This document shows positions 23,030 to 33,717 of a stretch of DNA of 64,000 nt, in pieces. A program made the translations under genes and the position numbers. The notes beneath the pieces were generated by a model. The model was not told the DNA's origin. It searched no databases and saw only the letters and a program-made list of their open reading frames with translations. Source of the DNA: Serinus canaria (taxonomy: Eukaryota > Chordata > Aves > Passeriformes > Fringillidae); NCBI RefSeq assembly GCF_022539315.1, contig NC_066316.1, positions 52,701,994 through 52,765,993 on the forward strand. The letters are read 5' to 3'. The first letter of the stretch is position 1. Each line of letters opens with the position of its first letter.

Positions 23030-25614
23030 CTGTCGTCCTTCCAGCTCAATCTGGAAGTTTTTTGCCGACTCCTGGGTCACCCGCCCTCCGAAGTCCAGCT
23101 GGTAGACTTGCGTTGCCTCGTTCCACAGTGGCTGCTTGTTGGCCATCACATACACAAAACCTTGGCTTCCCAGTCGCCCATCCTCCTTCTCACTGGCCTT
23201 CCGGCACTTGAATTCATCCAGCTCACTGGCTGTCCTCAAACTCCTTTTAGTTTTCCAACCCTTTTTACTGCCCTGGCTCTGGTTCATCAGTTCATCTCCG
23301 CTGATAAAAAGCTCTGGCTCACTCTCTGAACTGTCCTGAAACTCATTTGTCTTGTTTAGTTTCTTGGACTTCAGCTGATCTTTTTGGCTCTTGACCTTCT
23401 TTTTCTCCCTACCCAGCCGAGGGCTGGCTATCAGTGAATTGAAGTCAGTCAGTGTCCTTGCCTCCTTTTTGACCTTGCCCTCAGTGATAGCCTGCACATT
23501 TCCTTCCTCGGCTCGACTGTCCAGGCGTTTCCGGCTCTTCTTGCCAAATTTGTCTGTCCTTTGGGGAACAGGGCTTTCTGTCAAGGAGAGCACCTCCTGG
23601 AAAGTGTCTGCCGTCTCCACCATTACCTCTGTGCCCACGTGGCCCTGCAGCTCTGCTGGCGGGGGAGACATCACCGGCTTCTCCACGACGAGGAGCGGCT
23701 TGGGGGGCAGGGTGCCCTGGGGGTTCTGTACAGGTGGGCAGGCGCTGTAGGAGCTCCACGGGTGCAAGGCGATCGGTGGCAGCTGTAAACTAGAGCAAGT
23801 GCTGCTTCCCGGGTACATGGGCGGCAAAGGGCAGTAGGGGAGGTTGGATGAATAACCTGGCTGAAGCACAACTGTGGGCTCCTGCTGTGCAAACTGTGTT
23901 GGGGCCAGAGCTTCTTTGGGGGAGCAGGGGGCCTGCATTCCCTGAAGGGGTGGGGCGCTGTAGCTTCCTGGGTAAGGTACTCCAACCCCGTAACTCGTCT
24001 GAAAAGTGGCAGTGGGACTGGTTGGAGACTTGGGGGAAACAAATGGCACTCGAGACATATCCAGATGTTGAGCTTGACCAATGATGAGCGGAGGAGGTTT
24101 TAGAGGGTTGGGCACTGAGCTCTGAGATGTCCTTTCCTGAGGAACCCATATCTCTTCGCTCACCATAGGATCCCACTGGTACGGTGGCGGCCGTTTTACA
24201 CTCAGGGTAGCCTCTGTCAAGGACACAGGTACGTGCCGTACTGATTTCTCCACTGGGCAGTGCTGAGAAAGGGCCTCATCCTCCGTGAAAGCGGAGTTGA
24301 TATAATCCGCTCGGTCACGGGAATTGTCAGGCGGGCTCAGCAAGCTGTAAGAGGACTGAGAGGCCAGAGGCGAAGTACTGACAGAGTGAGCAATGACAGA
24401 GCTGTGTTGGGAGCCACTCCCTGTGCTCAGATCTGGTCTCATGCCACCAATGCTGGAAGTGCTGCTACCAGCATTGGCACTAGCGATGTTGCCCGCGCCA
24501 CCAGCGCTCGCACTGCTGCTGCTGCCGGCGCTGCCACTGCTGCATTGGCTGCAGGTATACAAGGCTGTGGGAACTCTCTGCTGGTACTGTGCTGACACAA
24601 TGTTGCTCTTGGCCTTAGGGGGAAGTTGCAAGGTGGCTCTCTGACCATCCATCAGCTGAGCCATTTTCAGGGCTGCCTCTCTGCTGTTCCTCCGCAGAGT
24701 AGCATGAATGATACTGCTGTCCAGCCTCTGCGCCATGCTTCTGCCCTGGGACAGCTGGCTGGCAATGTCGGGGTAGGGCGGCGGGTCCCCGGCTGGGATG
24801 GAGTAACGGGGGACCGTGAGCCGGTTCAAGGTGGCGCTGGCACAGGGCTGCTGCATCTTCTTCTCGGCAGCCGTGATGCGCAAGGTGGCGGAGCTGCCGG
24901 GGCCCGGCAGGGTGTAGGTGCTCTGGGCACAGAGCATCCTGGTGCGAGGCCGGCACACCTCCTCCACGTTCCCGCTGCTGTCGAACGTCGTTATCCGCTC
25001 GTAGCCCAGGGGCGTCTGGTAGTGCCCCGCCGGGTAGAGGGAGAACTCGCCCTTCTTGAGGCAGAGATCGAGGGGCGGCTGCGGGGGCCCGGGCGGGGGC
25101 GGCAGGGGGGTGGCGGGCACGGCGGGGATGGTGCCGGGGTAGGGAGGCGGCGGGTTCATCTTGTTCAGCTGCAGCTCCTGAGCGGCCCCGAAGATGACGG
25201 CGTCCCCTTCCACCAGCGGCGGCCCCGGCCGCGGGGCCTTGGCCTTGGGCGGGGGCTCATGCTCGCGGTCGCCGTGGTCCCGCAGGTCGGCCAGGGCGAT
25301 GGCGGGGGGCGCGGGGGGCGGCGGGGCGAGCGGCGGCGGGGCGGGGCGGCCCAGCTCGCCCACGGCCAGCGCCCCCGCCCCGGGGCCGGGAAAGCGGCCC
25401 GGAGCCCCCGGGAAGGGCCCCGGCCCCTCGCCGCCCGCCTCGGCCGGCGGGTTTGCCAGCACGTCCAGCTGCACGTTCTGGTTGGCGAGCAGCGACTGCA
25501 CCAGGCCGATGCTCTGCGTGGGCGACATGGCCTGCGCCGAGCTGTGGATGGGCGCGATGGGGATGTTGACGGTGCAGGGCGGGCTGCTGGCGGGCGCGCC
25601 GGGGGCGCCGGGCA
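23030..25614 (-). CDS. TULP4: TULP4 giant exon (Pro-rich insert and tubby core)
   Basis: The 2,585-bp exon encodes 861 full codons. It begins after TTGCAG, where a split codon makes Val, and ends CAG before GTAGGG. The first about 800 residues are a disordered Pro/Ser/Gly-rich insert. Its landmarks are the near-start words N-I-P-I-A-P-I-H-S and S-P-T-Q-S-I-G, a Pro/Ala/Gly low-complexity block (25450-25226), three PPPY motifs (25150-25139, 24784-24773, 24190-24179), a Ser/Gly/Ala-rich run (about 24547-24437) and Lys/Arg clusters (about 23545-23330) that could be nuclear signals. The last about 45 residues return to the tubby domain: F-V-Y-V-M-A-N-K-Q-P-L-W-N, then G-R-V-T-Q-E-S-A-K-N-F-Q-I. 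These tubby words and the conserved flanks identify TULP4. Confidence 0.96.
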
Positions 25615-25620
25615 CTGCAA
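24780..25620. other. CpG-rich, GC-rich block inside the TULP4 giant exon
   Basis: The GC content and CpG density are far above the rest of the window, highest at about 25060-25460, where the plus strand has long G-runs (for example GGCGGGGGGCGCGGGG) and the coding strand long C-runs. Everything around it is AT-rich. It has the look of a CpG island but lies wholly inside a coding exon. G-runs on the plus strand could form quadruplexes. Function as an internal or antisense promoter is possible but unsupported. Confidence 0.7.
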
Positions 25621-28600
25621 GGGACAACACAGAGAGTCACCGCCGCCCCGGCCTCCGCTCCCCGCCCCGGCAAACCTCCCCTGCCTGGCCAGGCCTGGAA
25701 CGGGGGCATGCCCCCGTCACAGAGGGGCCTTTCAAACTATTTCCTACCAGTAGGGACTCTACTGCTACCTGTTCCCAAAACCGGTGGATCAGACTTCAGT
25801 GGGAACACGTCTTCAGCACGTCTCCCGTGACGCCCATCGCACAAGAGCTACTTGTACCAGCTGGTGATCAGCTTTAAAGCCACTTCTTGGGAGTGACACT
25901 TCAGAGGTCAAGCTCTGAGCGTGCTTTCAGCCTACACCTCGATCCCCATGGGCTGTCACGATATCACTTAGCATTCACTCATCATCAGGTTTTAACTGCT
26001 TCTGCTCAAATCAATAAAAGTTTTGCTAAATCAGGACTCACTAGTTTTCAGGGAGGGACTTTTGATAGTAAATACAACAAATCAACAAACAATTGAACAA
26101 AGCAAACAAGCAAATAAACAAAAGAAGTGGAGGCTAAGAAAGTTGAAGACCTGCACTGAAGACAGTGTATAATATCTAGTATAAGGTTCCTAGACTCACT
26201 GAGCTGGGGAGAACTGGAGAACACAGACAATAGTTGGCAAAAGCAGAGTATAGTGGGTGACAAACCAACCAGCAATGCAAAAGGAAGGAAGCTGAAACAG
26301 AGAGAGGGGAATACAATGGAATGAAATGCAGACAAAACTTTTACAAGTTCTCAGATTTGTAAGGAGAAAATGTGAGGAAATAGATGGGAAGCCAGTAAGA
26401 TTCAAGAAGTGAGTATTGTAGTCAGGGCGACTGCAGCACATTAATGTTTGGACAGGCTGCAATCAGCAATGTATAAAGAGGCATATGTATATGAGGAAAA
26501 ATTTCCCACATGTGGTGGCATTGAAAAAGGGGAGATGTGGCAAGAAGAAATTATCTTAATTTTGAGCAGAAGCGTGAAGAGTGCTCAATGTTTGCAGTTC
26601 CTTTTGCAAAAAGTGCAAATAGGAACTACCACTGAAAAGCTGGCAGGAGCAGGAAAATTAAGACACTGGATCCAAGTAGAGGTGCAGTAGTCAAGAAGGA
26701 ACAAAACAGAATAAAGAGGGAAAAGAGTAAATACTATATTAGAACTTCCAAGAATATTGCAAGCTCTTTATTTTTGATTAAACTTGCTGTAAAAAAACCC
26801 ACAGAAAATGGTAAGTGAGTTGTGTCAGTAGGTTTGTGGGAGGAAGGATCTAGTGTCATATGCATTTTTTATCCAGTTTTATATCCATATTTAAGTGTGC
26901 CAAATTCTGTGGAGATGTCTGATTTGCAAGACCAGATCATGTAAGAGACCCATTAGTCACGACTCCTCCAAAGGCTGCCCAGTTCCTAATTAATTTCTAA
27001 TTAAAATTCAGGTCATCTACCTATGCCCTGTGATTACATTTTCGGTAACATCAGGCTTTTACCAGCATCAGTCACGAACGTGGGAGGTGTGCAGACAGCA
27101 CTGTGGCTACACTGGCAAAAACTTGTGGTAGTTCAGTTCATTCCTTTAGGGGAAGACCAAGAGCCAAACTTAACTGACCCCAAGGCAGTTCTGTGGTTCT
27201 GTGCTTGGCTGGCAGGCCATGCTTTCACCCTGATGCCTGCAGGCTTAGCAATTTAGCTGCCAGAGCCTGAGGTTCAATTGTTAGCTTGGCTTGAGCAGCC
27301 CCAAATGTTGCTGTCATTTTGCCTTATCCAACAAAATATTGTTGTGGTGTTGCTTATTACTCCTGAGTGTTTAAATCCAACATTTTCTTCATTTCTCCAA
27401 TGGTTTTTAATTGATTAGTTTGCATATTTTGTAAGTGAAATCAATTCACTGTGCATTTGTCTTGCCAAATCTTTACTGACCACATTAAAAAACACCTGTC
27501 CCAAGTGTACCTCACTATGAACATTGCACTGCCCAAGAGCAGCTTTCTACTGTGTTTTTTTTAATCTATCAGGTAATCATTATTTACCCTGCAATACTTT
27601 TTCCTTTAGTAGATGGTATTTTCTTCCTTCATATGCAGGCTTTAGAAAGGATATCCCCAAAAACATTTTTGAAGATTTAAGTAGCCACCACTTACTAAAT
27701 CAGAAATACATTTTCAGAACAAACTAGAAAGAAAAAAATGGACAAGAGGAAGGCTGTTAGAAGGACAGAGTAGTATAATCCTTTTACTGGCCTTCTCAAA
27801 GAGCTGTTACAAGAGTCTCTAATAATTTTCTCTCTGTTTATGTACCTGCAATTATAATCACCATTTTATCTCTTAGTACAGATTCAACCCCATTTTCAGG
27901 AAGAGATGTTATTTTTTCTTTTCTATTTAGTTTTTATATTACTTTCTGACAGCTTGGACCATGCTTCATAATAGCAAATGTTGGGTGATTCCTATTAATA
28001 ATACAGTCACCAATGTCTCTACTATTTTCTTCAGACACTACAGGTGAGTATCATGTAGACAGAAATTAAGCAAGCCAAGTCCCCCAGATTGTGAAAAAAT
28101 GGGCTTAATTTGAAATATACAATATTTCTTTAGAAGTCCAGAGGACTATTCTGATGCTTGGGTCAGACAAAAGCTTTGCTGCTGTCAGCAGTTGAAACCC
28201 TGGTCTGAAATAATGAGAATATTTCCATTTATTTCAGTAGATTTTAGCACTGTTCTTAATTGCTTTGCAGCGCTCACACTCCTTTCTCTTTAAAGGGTAC
28301 TGGCATGACAGCCACTTCCATAGTTCCAAAAACCAGTGACCAGGCAACAGGAATCCCTCAGTGATATGAAAATTCTGAAAATGTATTAATTTATCTTATT
28401 TTCTGTTGTTTGTTAATTTTATTGGCATGATGACTTTGTTTTGATTGGAGGAGGTCTTGAGTACTTCCAGTCCTTTCACCTCCTACATCACATCACCTGC
28501 ACCCAAACTTTCTGCTACCTCAGGGAAGTGAAAAGTTCTTCCTGATCCTGCTTTGTTTGTTGACTACTTTACTACTTTAGCCTCTTAGTAGTGATAAAAT

Positions 28601-29048
28601 CCAAATGAGCATTTATCGCTTCTCAAAGGGTGGCTGAGTTTTCTGGGAACCTGCTCTCCAGCCCAAGCTCCTATCAGCTGTCTGTGCTTTGATGCCATCA
28701 GGTCACAAGAAGAGCCTGCCTGGGTTTCCAACACCTTACAATTCCGTCCTATCAAGATGCAGAATGCAAGGCTTCAGTCTGTGGAGAATTCCTAGCAAAC
28801 TAACATGAATTAGCAGACAACTAATTTCCCAATGAACTTGAAACTAAGGAGCTCTTTATGGATTTATTTTCCACACATCCTAGGAAACAATGCCCATAAT
28901 ACATATCTAGCCTTATTCTCAGTTCTACAGGACCCCATCAGACTAAAGGATTTTGATTTGTATGTTTACCAGAGGGGACCATGACACAACCAACCTGACC
29001 TCCATCTAGCTTAACCCATAACAGGGCAGCCCTCCAGCTCCTCCTTAC
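25615..29048 (-). other. TULP4: TULP4 intron between the acidic-tail exon and the giant exon
   Basis: The 3.4-kb intron has donor GTAAGG (from 29048) and acceptor TTGCAG (to 25615). It is mostly AT-rich with an A/C-rich stretch near 26085-26122. No exon or named repeat was recognised within it. Confidence 0.85.
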
Positions 29049-29192
29049 CTGGTAAATCATCTTCGTCTTCGCTGAAAACGTTTGGATTAAAGACAGGCAT
29101 GTTAATGTAGTCCATTGAAATCTTCCGCACCTCTGGGAGATATATTGTCATTTGCCTGGGCTGCAGATGCAGCAAACTGGTTTTATATATTA
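29049..29192 (-). CDS. TULP4: TULP4 exon (tubby strand and acidic linker)
   Basis: The exon encodes 47 full codons with split codons at both ends (Val on each side). The residues start I-Y-K-T-S-L-L-H-L-Q-P-R-Q-M, which aligns with the Y-E-T-N...P-R-K-M segment of the tubby barrel, and continue through I-Y-L-P-E-V to an acidic end (S-E-D-E-D-D-L-P). The acceptor TTTTTCTAG and donor GTAAGG are good. This is the last tubby segment before the giant insert. Confidence 0.95.
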
Positions 29193-30522
29193 CTAGAAAA
29201 AGAACAAAACAAGAAACAAAAAAGTCTGTTACACAAATAGCATGTAATGCTAAGAAAGAAGCAATTCAAAGCAGACAGAAGGGCTATGAATATTGTTATT
29301 TGCTGTATACATGTGCAGGGGTGAGCCATTATTTGTCAAGTCACTATGTAACACTTTGCATAAATGAGATAAAATAGATTGTTGCTTTCAGCTATTTCTC
29401 TTTAAATGGAAGCAGCATCTCTGTAATTAAATAATTAATTACTTCATCTTGTATTCACATCTATTTTTATGGAAGGAAAATACTTTTTTCCATTATACTT
29501 TTGAAACTTTTCACCACAGGATGGTACCAATTTACAGGGGAAAATTGGAAAGCTCTCAGGAAGGAAATCTGCTGATGGTTACCACATACAAAGAAATCCC
29601 ACTGAGCTCAGGAAATCCCTGGGAACCAAACCACTGGAGACTGGGAGAACATTTGAAAGAAGTATCACCATACATTCACTCTACACTTATATCCTTCACT
29701 ATCTGCCACTAGCAGTGAGAGAATTAGAATGACCTGTTGATAGCTGTCCATATAGCCACAAAAGCTATCCACCTCATTCTGCATCCAGGGCACCTTTATG
29801 TACTCCTGAACCAACTACATAATGCAACATGGGACAAAATAAGTTTTCTAAAGAGCTCATTAAACTGCTAGACTTATTAACTATTGTGTTAATATTTCAG
29901 TTCAGAGCTCAGTTCTGCATGGTGGTACCCTGGTTTTTACCCAGCCTTCTTCCTTCCCAACAGGAAGCAAGAACTGCCCTACCCAGAAAAAGGTTGATGA
30001 TAGATAACTGTTGCTTTTAATGATTACTGATGCTCCAGCAGGAGAACCATGTGATGAGGCTCAGCACTGGCTTGAAGAATCTTGAGCATGAGGCCATAAT
30101 AGCTTTTTCATATAATTTGTAGCCAAATAAATATAAAAATCTATAAAAATATTTTTAATCTTTTAAAAATACTTCTATGGCAGTAACTTAAAACCTATTA
30201 TTTCTATAGTCCTCTTGCAAAACCCTTTTTTTATTTGTGTGTGTTTTGTTCCAATAAACTGTAGAGGTCTGGGCTCAAACATTGATTTACTGTTTTATTA
30301 CAAGTGAGATTTTTAGCATTTTATTGATAGCTCCTTATTGTATTTATAGATTTTAATCTTCTTTAGTTACAGTCAATTTAATAAAATCTAATTCCCACTG
30401 TCCACAGAAAATAAGTGTTTTGTTAAGGAAGCCTTTTGATCACTTGCAAAAAAATCTCATGGTGTAAGTTTCTTGTTTATTAGAAAGAAATTGACATGCA
30501 AAAAAATCAAGTTTACTTTTAC
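29193..30522 (-). other. TULP4: TULP4 intron
   Basis: The 1.33-kb intron runs from donor GTAAAAG to acceptor CTAG. It is AT-rich, and no exon or repeat family was recognised. Confidence 0.85.
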
Positions 30523-30616
30523 CTGCACCAAGGTTAGTTGGTAGGAAAGCAGCCAAACCCACAATTTTAAATTTGGTTCCCCAGATATTAGATGTGACCT
30601 GAGCAAGGTAGTTGTG
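30523..30616 (-). CDS. TULP4: TULP4 exon (tubby GTKF segment)
   Basis: The 94-bp exon encodes 31 codons plus one base. It opens H-N-Y-L-A-Q-V-T-S-N-I-W-G-T-K-F, which aligns with the Y-I-G-K-L-R-S-N-L-M-G-T-K-F hallmark of tubby domains, and ends F-L-P-T-N-L-G-A. The acceptor is TTTTGTTTTGCAG and the donor GTAAAAG. The join to the exon on its left makes Val. Confidence 0.95.
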
Positions 30617-31844
30617 CTGCAAAACAAAAACAAGATCATTTTTATCTGATAAAATCTGTATCAAGCTCTAATAAAAAACTGCAGAGCAATCAAGCTATTG
30701 CAAGTGATAATGCAATTTCAGTCTATCTTGTTTTTATTGTATTGAAACAGCCTATAGTGCCTATGTAGCAACAGTTTTATCCAGTCATTAAGAAGATTCA
30801 TTCTGATATCTTAACACCATCAGAAATGATGTATGCATCAGCCACAGGGTGATTAGAGCTATTGAAGATCTGAACAACACTTAGTGGAGAACACCTGTTT
30901 AGTGAGAACAGGTCTGTTTTCTGGCACTTGCTGCTCCTGCCCAGCAGGACCATGGCTATTCTGTATTTCAGAGAGTGATACACCACTTTATAAAACAATA
31001 AACAAGACAGAAATTAATTACTCATAACAACAAACATATATTCCCCTGGAGCTCCTAAAGCAACTTCCCAAACCACTGTTGCCATGGTACACGCATTGTG
31101 GGTCTGAAAGACCAACAGATTTTTCTCAAAGGCCAGGAGTTATGCTGTTAGTATCAGGAGAAAAATCTAAGCCTCAGGTCTTCTGCTCTGTTTGAAGGGC
31201 TTTTGGTCCTAGCTTCATGTAACTGTTTAGAACTTTTCATAAAAAGGAAAAAGAAAAACAAGAGAGCAGAAAAAAACCAAGCCAAACAAAAGAAAATTAA
31301 AATAACCCAGGCTGTTATTAATGAAATATACAACCTAGACAGTTCTACAGCCTGCTAAGTTTCGTTTAGCCAGAGGACATGAACACCACAAAGAGCACAA
31401 AATGGTAATTCCTTTCTTTGCTTCCAATTCAGACTGTTTCATGTTAATTATGAAACAGATCATGTTGTCCTCTGAAGCAAACATTTCTTTATCTCTGCAA
31501 TCCCTAGCAAAGCAGAGAATTATGGTGGCATTAAGATGGGTCTGAGAAACTGAAGTGTTTTCCCATACACTTTCAAAAAGCCAACAACATCACTTAGAAT
31601 AAAACCTCTCTCATGGATTCACACTGACAAAAGTAACTGGTCCTGGTACTTACCAAACAGCATCTCATACTCCACTGGCACTTTCAAACACTAGTACTGA
31701 ACTGGAAGATGCAACTCTCTAGTTCTATTTACTTATTGTAATTTAATGCAAACTTTTATTGCTGATCATTTGATCTCTACCACAACATGCTGCCTTGTGA
31801 AAAAAATGTATTTGAATCAGGTATGGTAACAATGTGCACAATAC
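30617..31844 (-). other. TULP4: TULP4 intron
   Basis: The 1.23-kb intron runs from donor GTATTG to acceptor GCAG. No exon or repeat family was recognised. A/C-rich sequence lies near 31245-31300. Confidence 0.85.
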
Positions 31845-31989
31845 CTGAGTAATATCTTCTAAAGGAAACTCTCTTCGTGTCAGGCTTGGAGAACCAATAG
31901 AGGGTTTCCTTATTGGTAACCTTGGTGATCTCGAGATCTCCTGTGCAGCTCGTGACATCTTTGGAGATTTGCGAGCTTCTATATTGATT
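31845..31989 (-). CDS. TULP4: TULP4 exon (second half of the basic Ser-Pro insert)
   Basis: The 145-bp exon begins with the last base of a split Arg codon and ends on a complete codon, encoding 48 residues. The sequence is Ser/Pro/Arg-rich (K-S-P-K-M-S-R, S-R-S-P-R-L-P-I-R, G-S-P-S-L-T-R-R-E-F-P) and ends E-D-I-T-Q just before the tubby Y-L-A-Q strand. The SP sites are possible proline-directed phosphorylation sites. It repeats motifs of the preceding exon. Confidence 0.95.
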
Positions 31990-32848
31990 CTGCACATAAA
32001 GCAATACTTGGAATCAACAATGGGCAAGCTAAAATGCACAAAACTCATGTCTTTGAATGGAAAGATGTAAGAAGAAGACAACTGGTAGGATGTCCTCCAA
32101 GTGACTAATAAAGACTGTAGAGCCTACAGGATGGAGAATTATGGGTCAGACTTGAAGATACAGAAGACCTGACACACTTGCAGTAACTGATGCTAGATGC
32201 TTTCTAATTAATCTAACAAAGCTTACAGCAATTCTGCCAGGTGTATCTTCCACTAATCCCTAAAAGGTATAGAGATGAATGATCTCAGCTATGCAGACTT
32301 TGAGCAAAGTCTCAAGAAATGAGAACATGACACCTCAGCTGACAGATTTTCACATTAGTATATACAGCAAACCAAGGCTCCACAAATCTTGACAGCGTTC
32401 CTACCCTTAGCCAAAAGTTATTTCTACCTCCCACTATACAAGGCGGAGTCAAGAATACCAGCTCAAAAACCTAAAGAGTTCACTGGCAGAAATGTAACAA
32501 AAAAAAAAGTAAAAAACAGTCTGTTTGAAGGACAAAAAATATTCCATGGTGGCAAGAGAGAAAGAAAAGGAAAGGTGGGAGAGTTTATAAAATCTTTCTT
32601 TGAGACTGCCTGGGGAGAAATTGTTTCCCATTACATTTTGTCCCAGAATCTTCCCCTAAGTCCAGCTCTATGCCAATCTTTGAGATCACCCCGGAACTGC
32701 ACCATGCAGAGGACCCAATCTTACAGAGAATTCCTATGTGCCCAAAGGAGTTTACTTTTTCATTTTACAAGGTGTCAAGAGAGGGAAGGAGAAAAGGAAG
32801 AGAGGCCACTTGAAGAAAAAGAAGAAGAGCTATCCAAGACATTATTAC
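31990..32848 (-). other. TULP4: TULP4 intron
   Basis: The 0.86-kb intron runs from donor GTAATA to acceptor TGCAG. A purine-rich stretch lies at 32760-32835 on the plus strand, next to the donor. The plus strand is open for about 150 codons here, but this has no gene-like features. Confidence 0.85.
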
Positions 32849-32993
32849 CTGGGGAGTTTAGGTGATTTGCTAGCTCGACTGATTTTTGGAGATTTCTTTG
32901 CTGCCCAGTCATCGCTGAGTTCGATATCGCTGGAGTCAGAGCAGTTGCAGCTGTCAATCACAGTGGAAATCAAGCTGTTTCCATAGATTTCAT
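32849..32993 (-). CDS. TULP4: TULP4 exon (first half of the insert in the tubby domain)
   Basis: The 145-bp exon has split codons on both sides (Asp at the start, Arg at the end) and encodes 47 full residues. It starts E-I-Y-G-N-S-L-I-S-T-V-I-D-S, continues through an acidic S-D-S-S-D-I-E-L-S-D-D-W and ends with basic K-S-P-K-I-S-R-A-S-K-S-P-K-L-P. The acceptor ...CTTGATAG is weak but is the only one that keeps frame and matches TULP4. The donor is GTAATA. The longest Met-initiated frame here is in the wrong register. Confidence 0.93.
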
Positions 32994-33482
32994 CTATCAA
33001 GACAGGCCCCAGAAAATTTAAGTGCTGCTTCAGAAAACTGGTATAAATTATAACTCTCAGTCATCAGAAGCATAAACCCGATCCACAGGCAGCAGTTGAA
33101 ATAAAACTTTGCAGAGGAAAATTAAATGTTCTCCACTCTGCCTTCCAACTCCAAATTTCCAATGGTTTGAACTCAAGTGAACATTATTCAGAGGGATGAA
33201 TAGCATTCAACTGACTTCGAAACTGAGACTAAAGAATATTTTCTGCTAATTAGCAATCTATATTCCATTACTCAGAATACAAGAAGTCCTCTTCTGTAAA
33301 ACAGAAGGCAGCAGGGTATAATTTCAGAAGCTTCTAGGTCACGCTAAAGATTTTTTTCACATCAGAAAAAATATCAGATGCCACCATCCATGTTGCATAT
33401 ATGTATTTTTTAAAACTCCTGAGGATTTAGCGTCCAAAGTGTTGTTAAATCACTTTTACACAGAGCAACAATTGAATTGTAC
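32994..33482 (-). other. TULP4: TULP4 intron
   Basis: The 0.49-kb intron runs from donor GTACAA to acceptor GATAG. Nothing else was recognised. Confidence 0.85.
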
Positions 33483-33717
33483 CTGCTTTTCCGTCTGTTT
33501 TAGGATCCATGATGACAAACTCTGGCCGCAGCTTGCTGATCCGACGTCCTTTCAGGATGGGCACCAATCCCCCAAGGTATTCCAAGTACAGAGTGTAACA
33601 GGGACCACCGACCTCCGGATCATCCTCCGTCCGCTTCATGGTGCAGTGCAGCCGCTCGTTCCCAGCTGTTGGGTAGCTGACAAAATCTCTCATATTGTTT
33701 GGGTCTGGGATTGGAGG
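33483..33717 (-). CDS. TULP4: TULP4 exon (start of the tubby domain)
   Basis: The 235-bp exon encodes 78 codons plus one base. It starts P-P-I-P-D-P-N-N-M-R-D-F and leads into C-T-M-K-R-T, P-C-Y-T-L-Y-L-E-Y, I-L-K-G-R-R and E-F-V-I-M-D-P. These align with the first strands of the tubby domain (the C-R-I-T-R, Y-F-L-H-L, L-A-G-R-K and L-I-S-V-D-P words of TUB). The K-G-R-R run sits where TUB carries the basic residues that bind phosphatidylinositol 4,5-bisphosphate; whether TULP4 binds lipid is inference. The acceptor follows a long pyrimidine tract and the donor is GTACAA. Confidence 0.95.

Noticed and set aside
24626..25753. Long plus-strand open frame (375 codons) opposite the TULP4 giant exon, and another at 25194-25877
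   Set aside because: Both are consequences of the GC-rich composition of the coding exon. Their translations are Gly/Arg-rich with no recognisable domain.
32389..32865. Plus-strand 158-codon frame overlapping a TULP4 exon
   Set aside because: Its residues are low complexity (Lys/Glu-rich) from a purine-rich tract, and the opposite strand carries the real exon.
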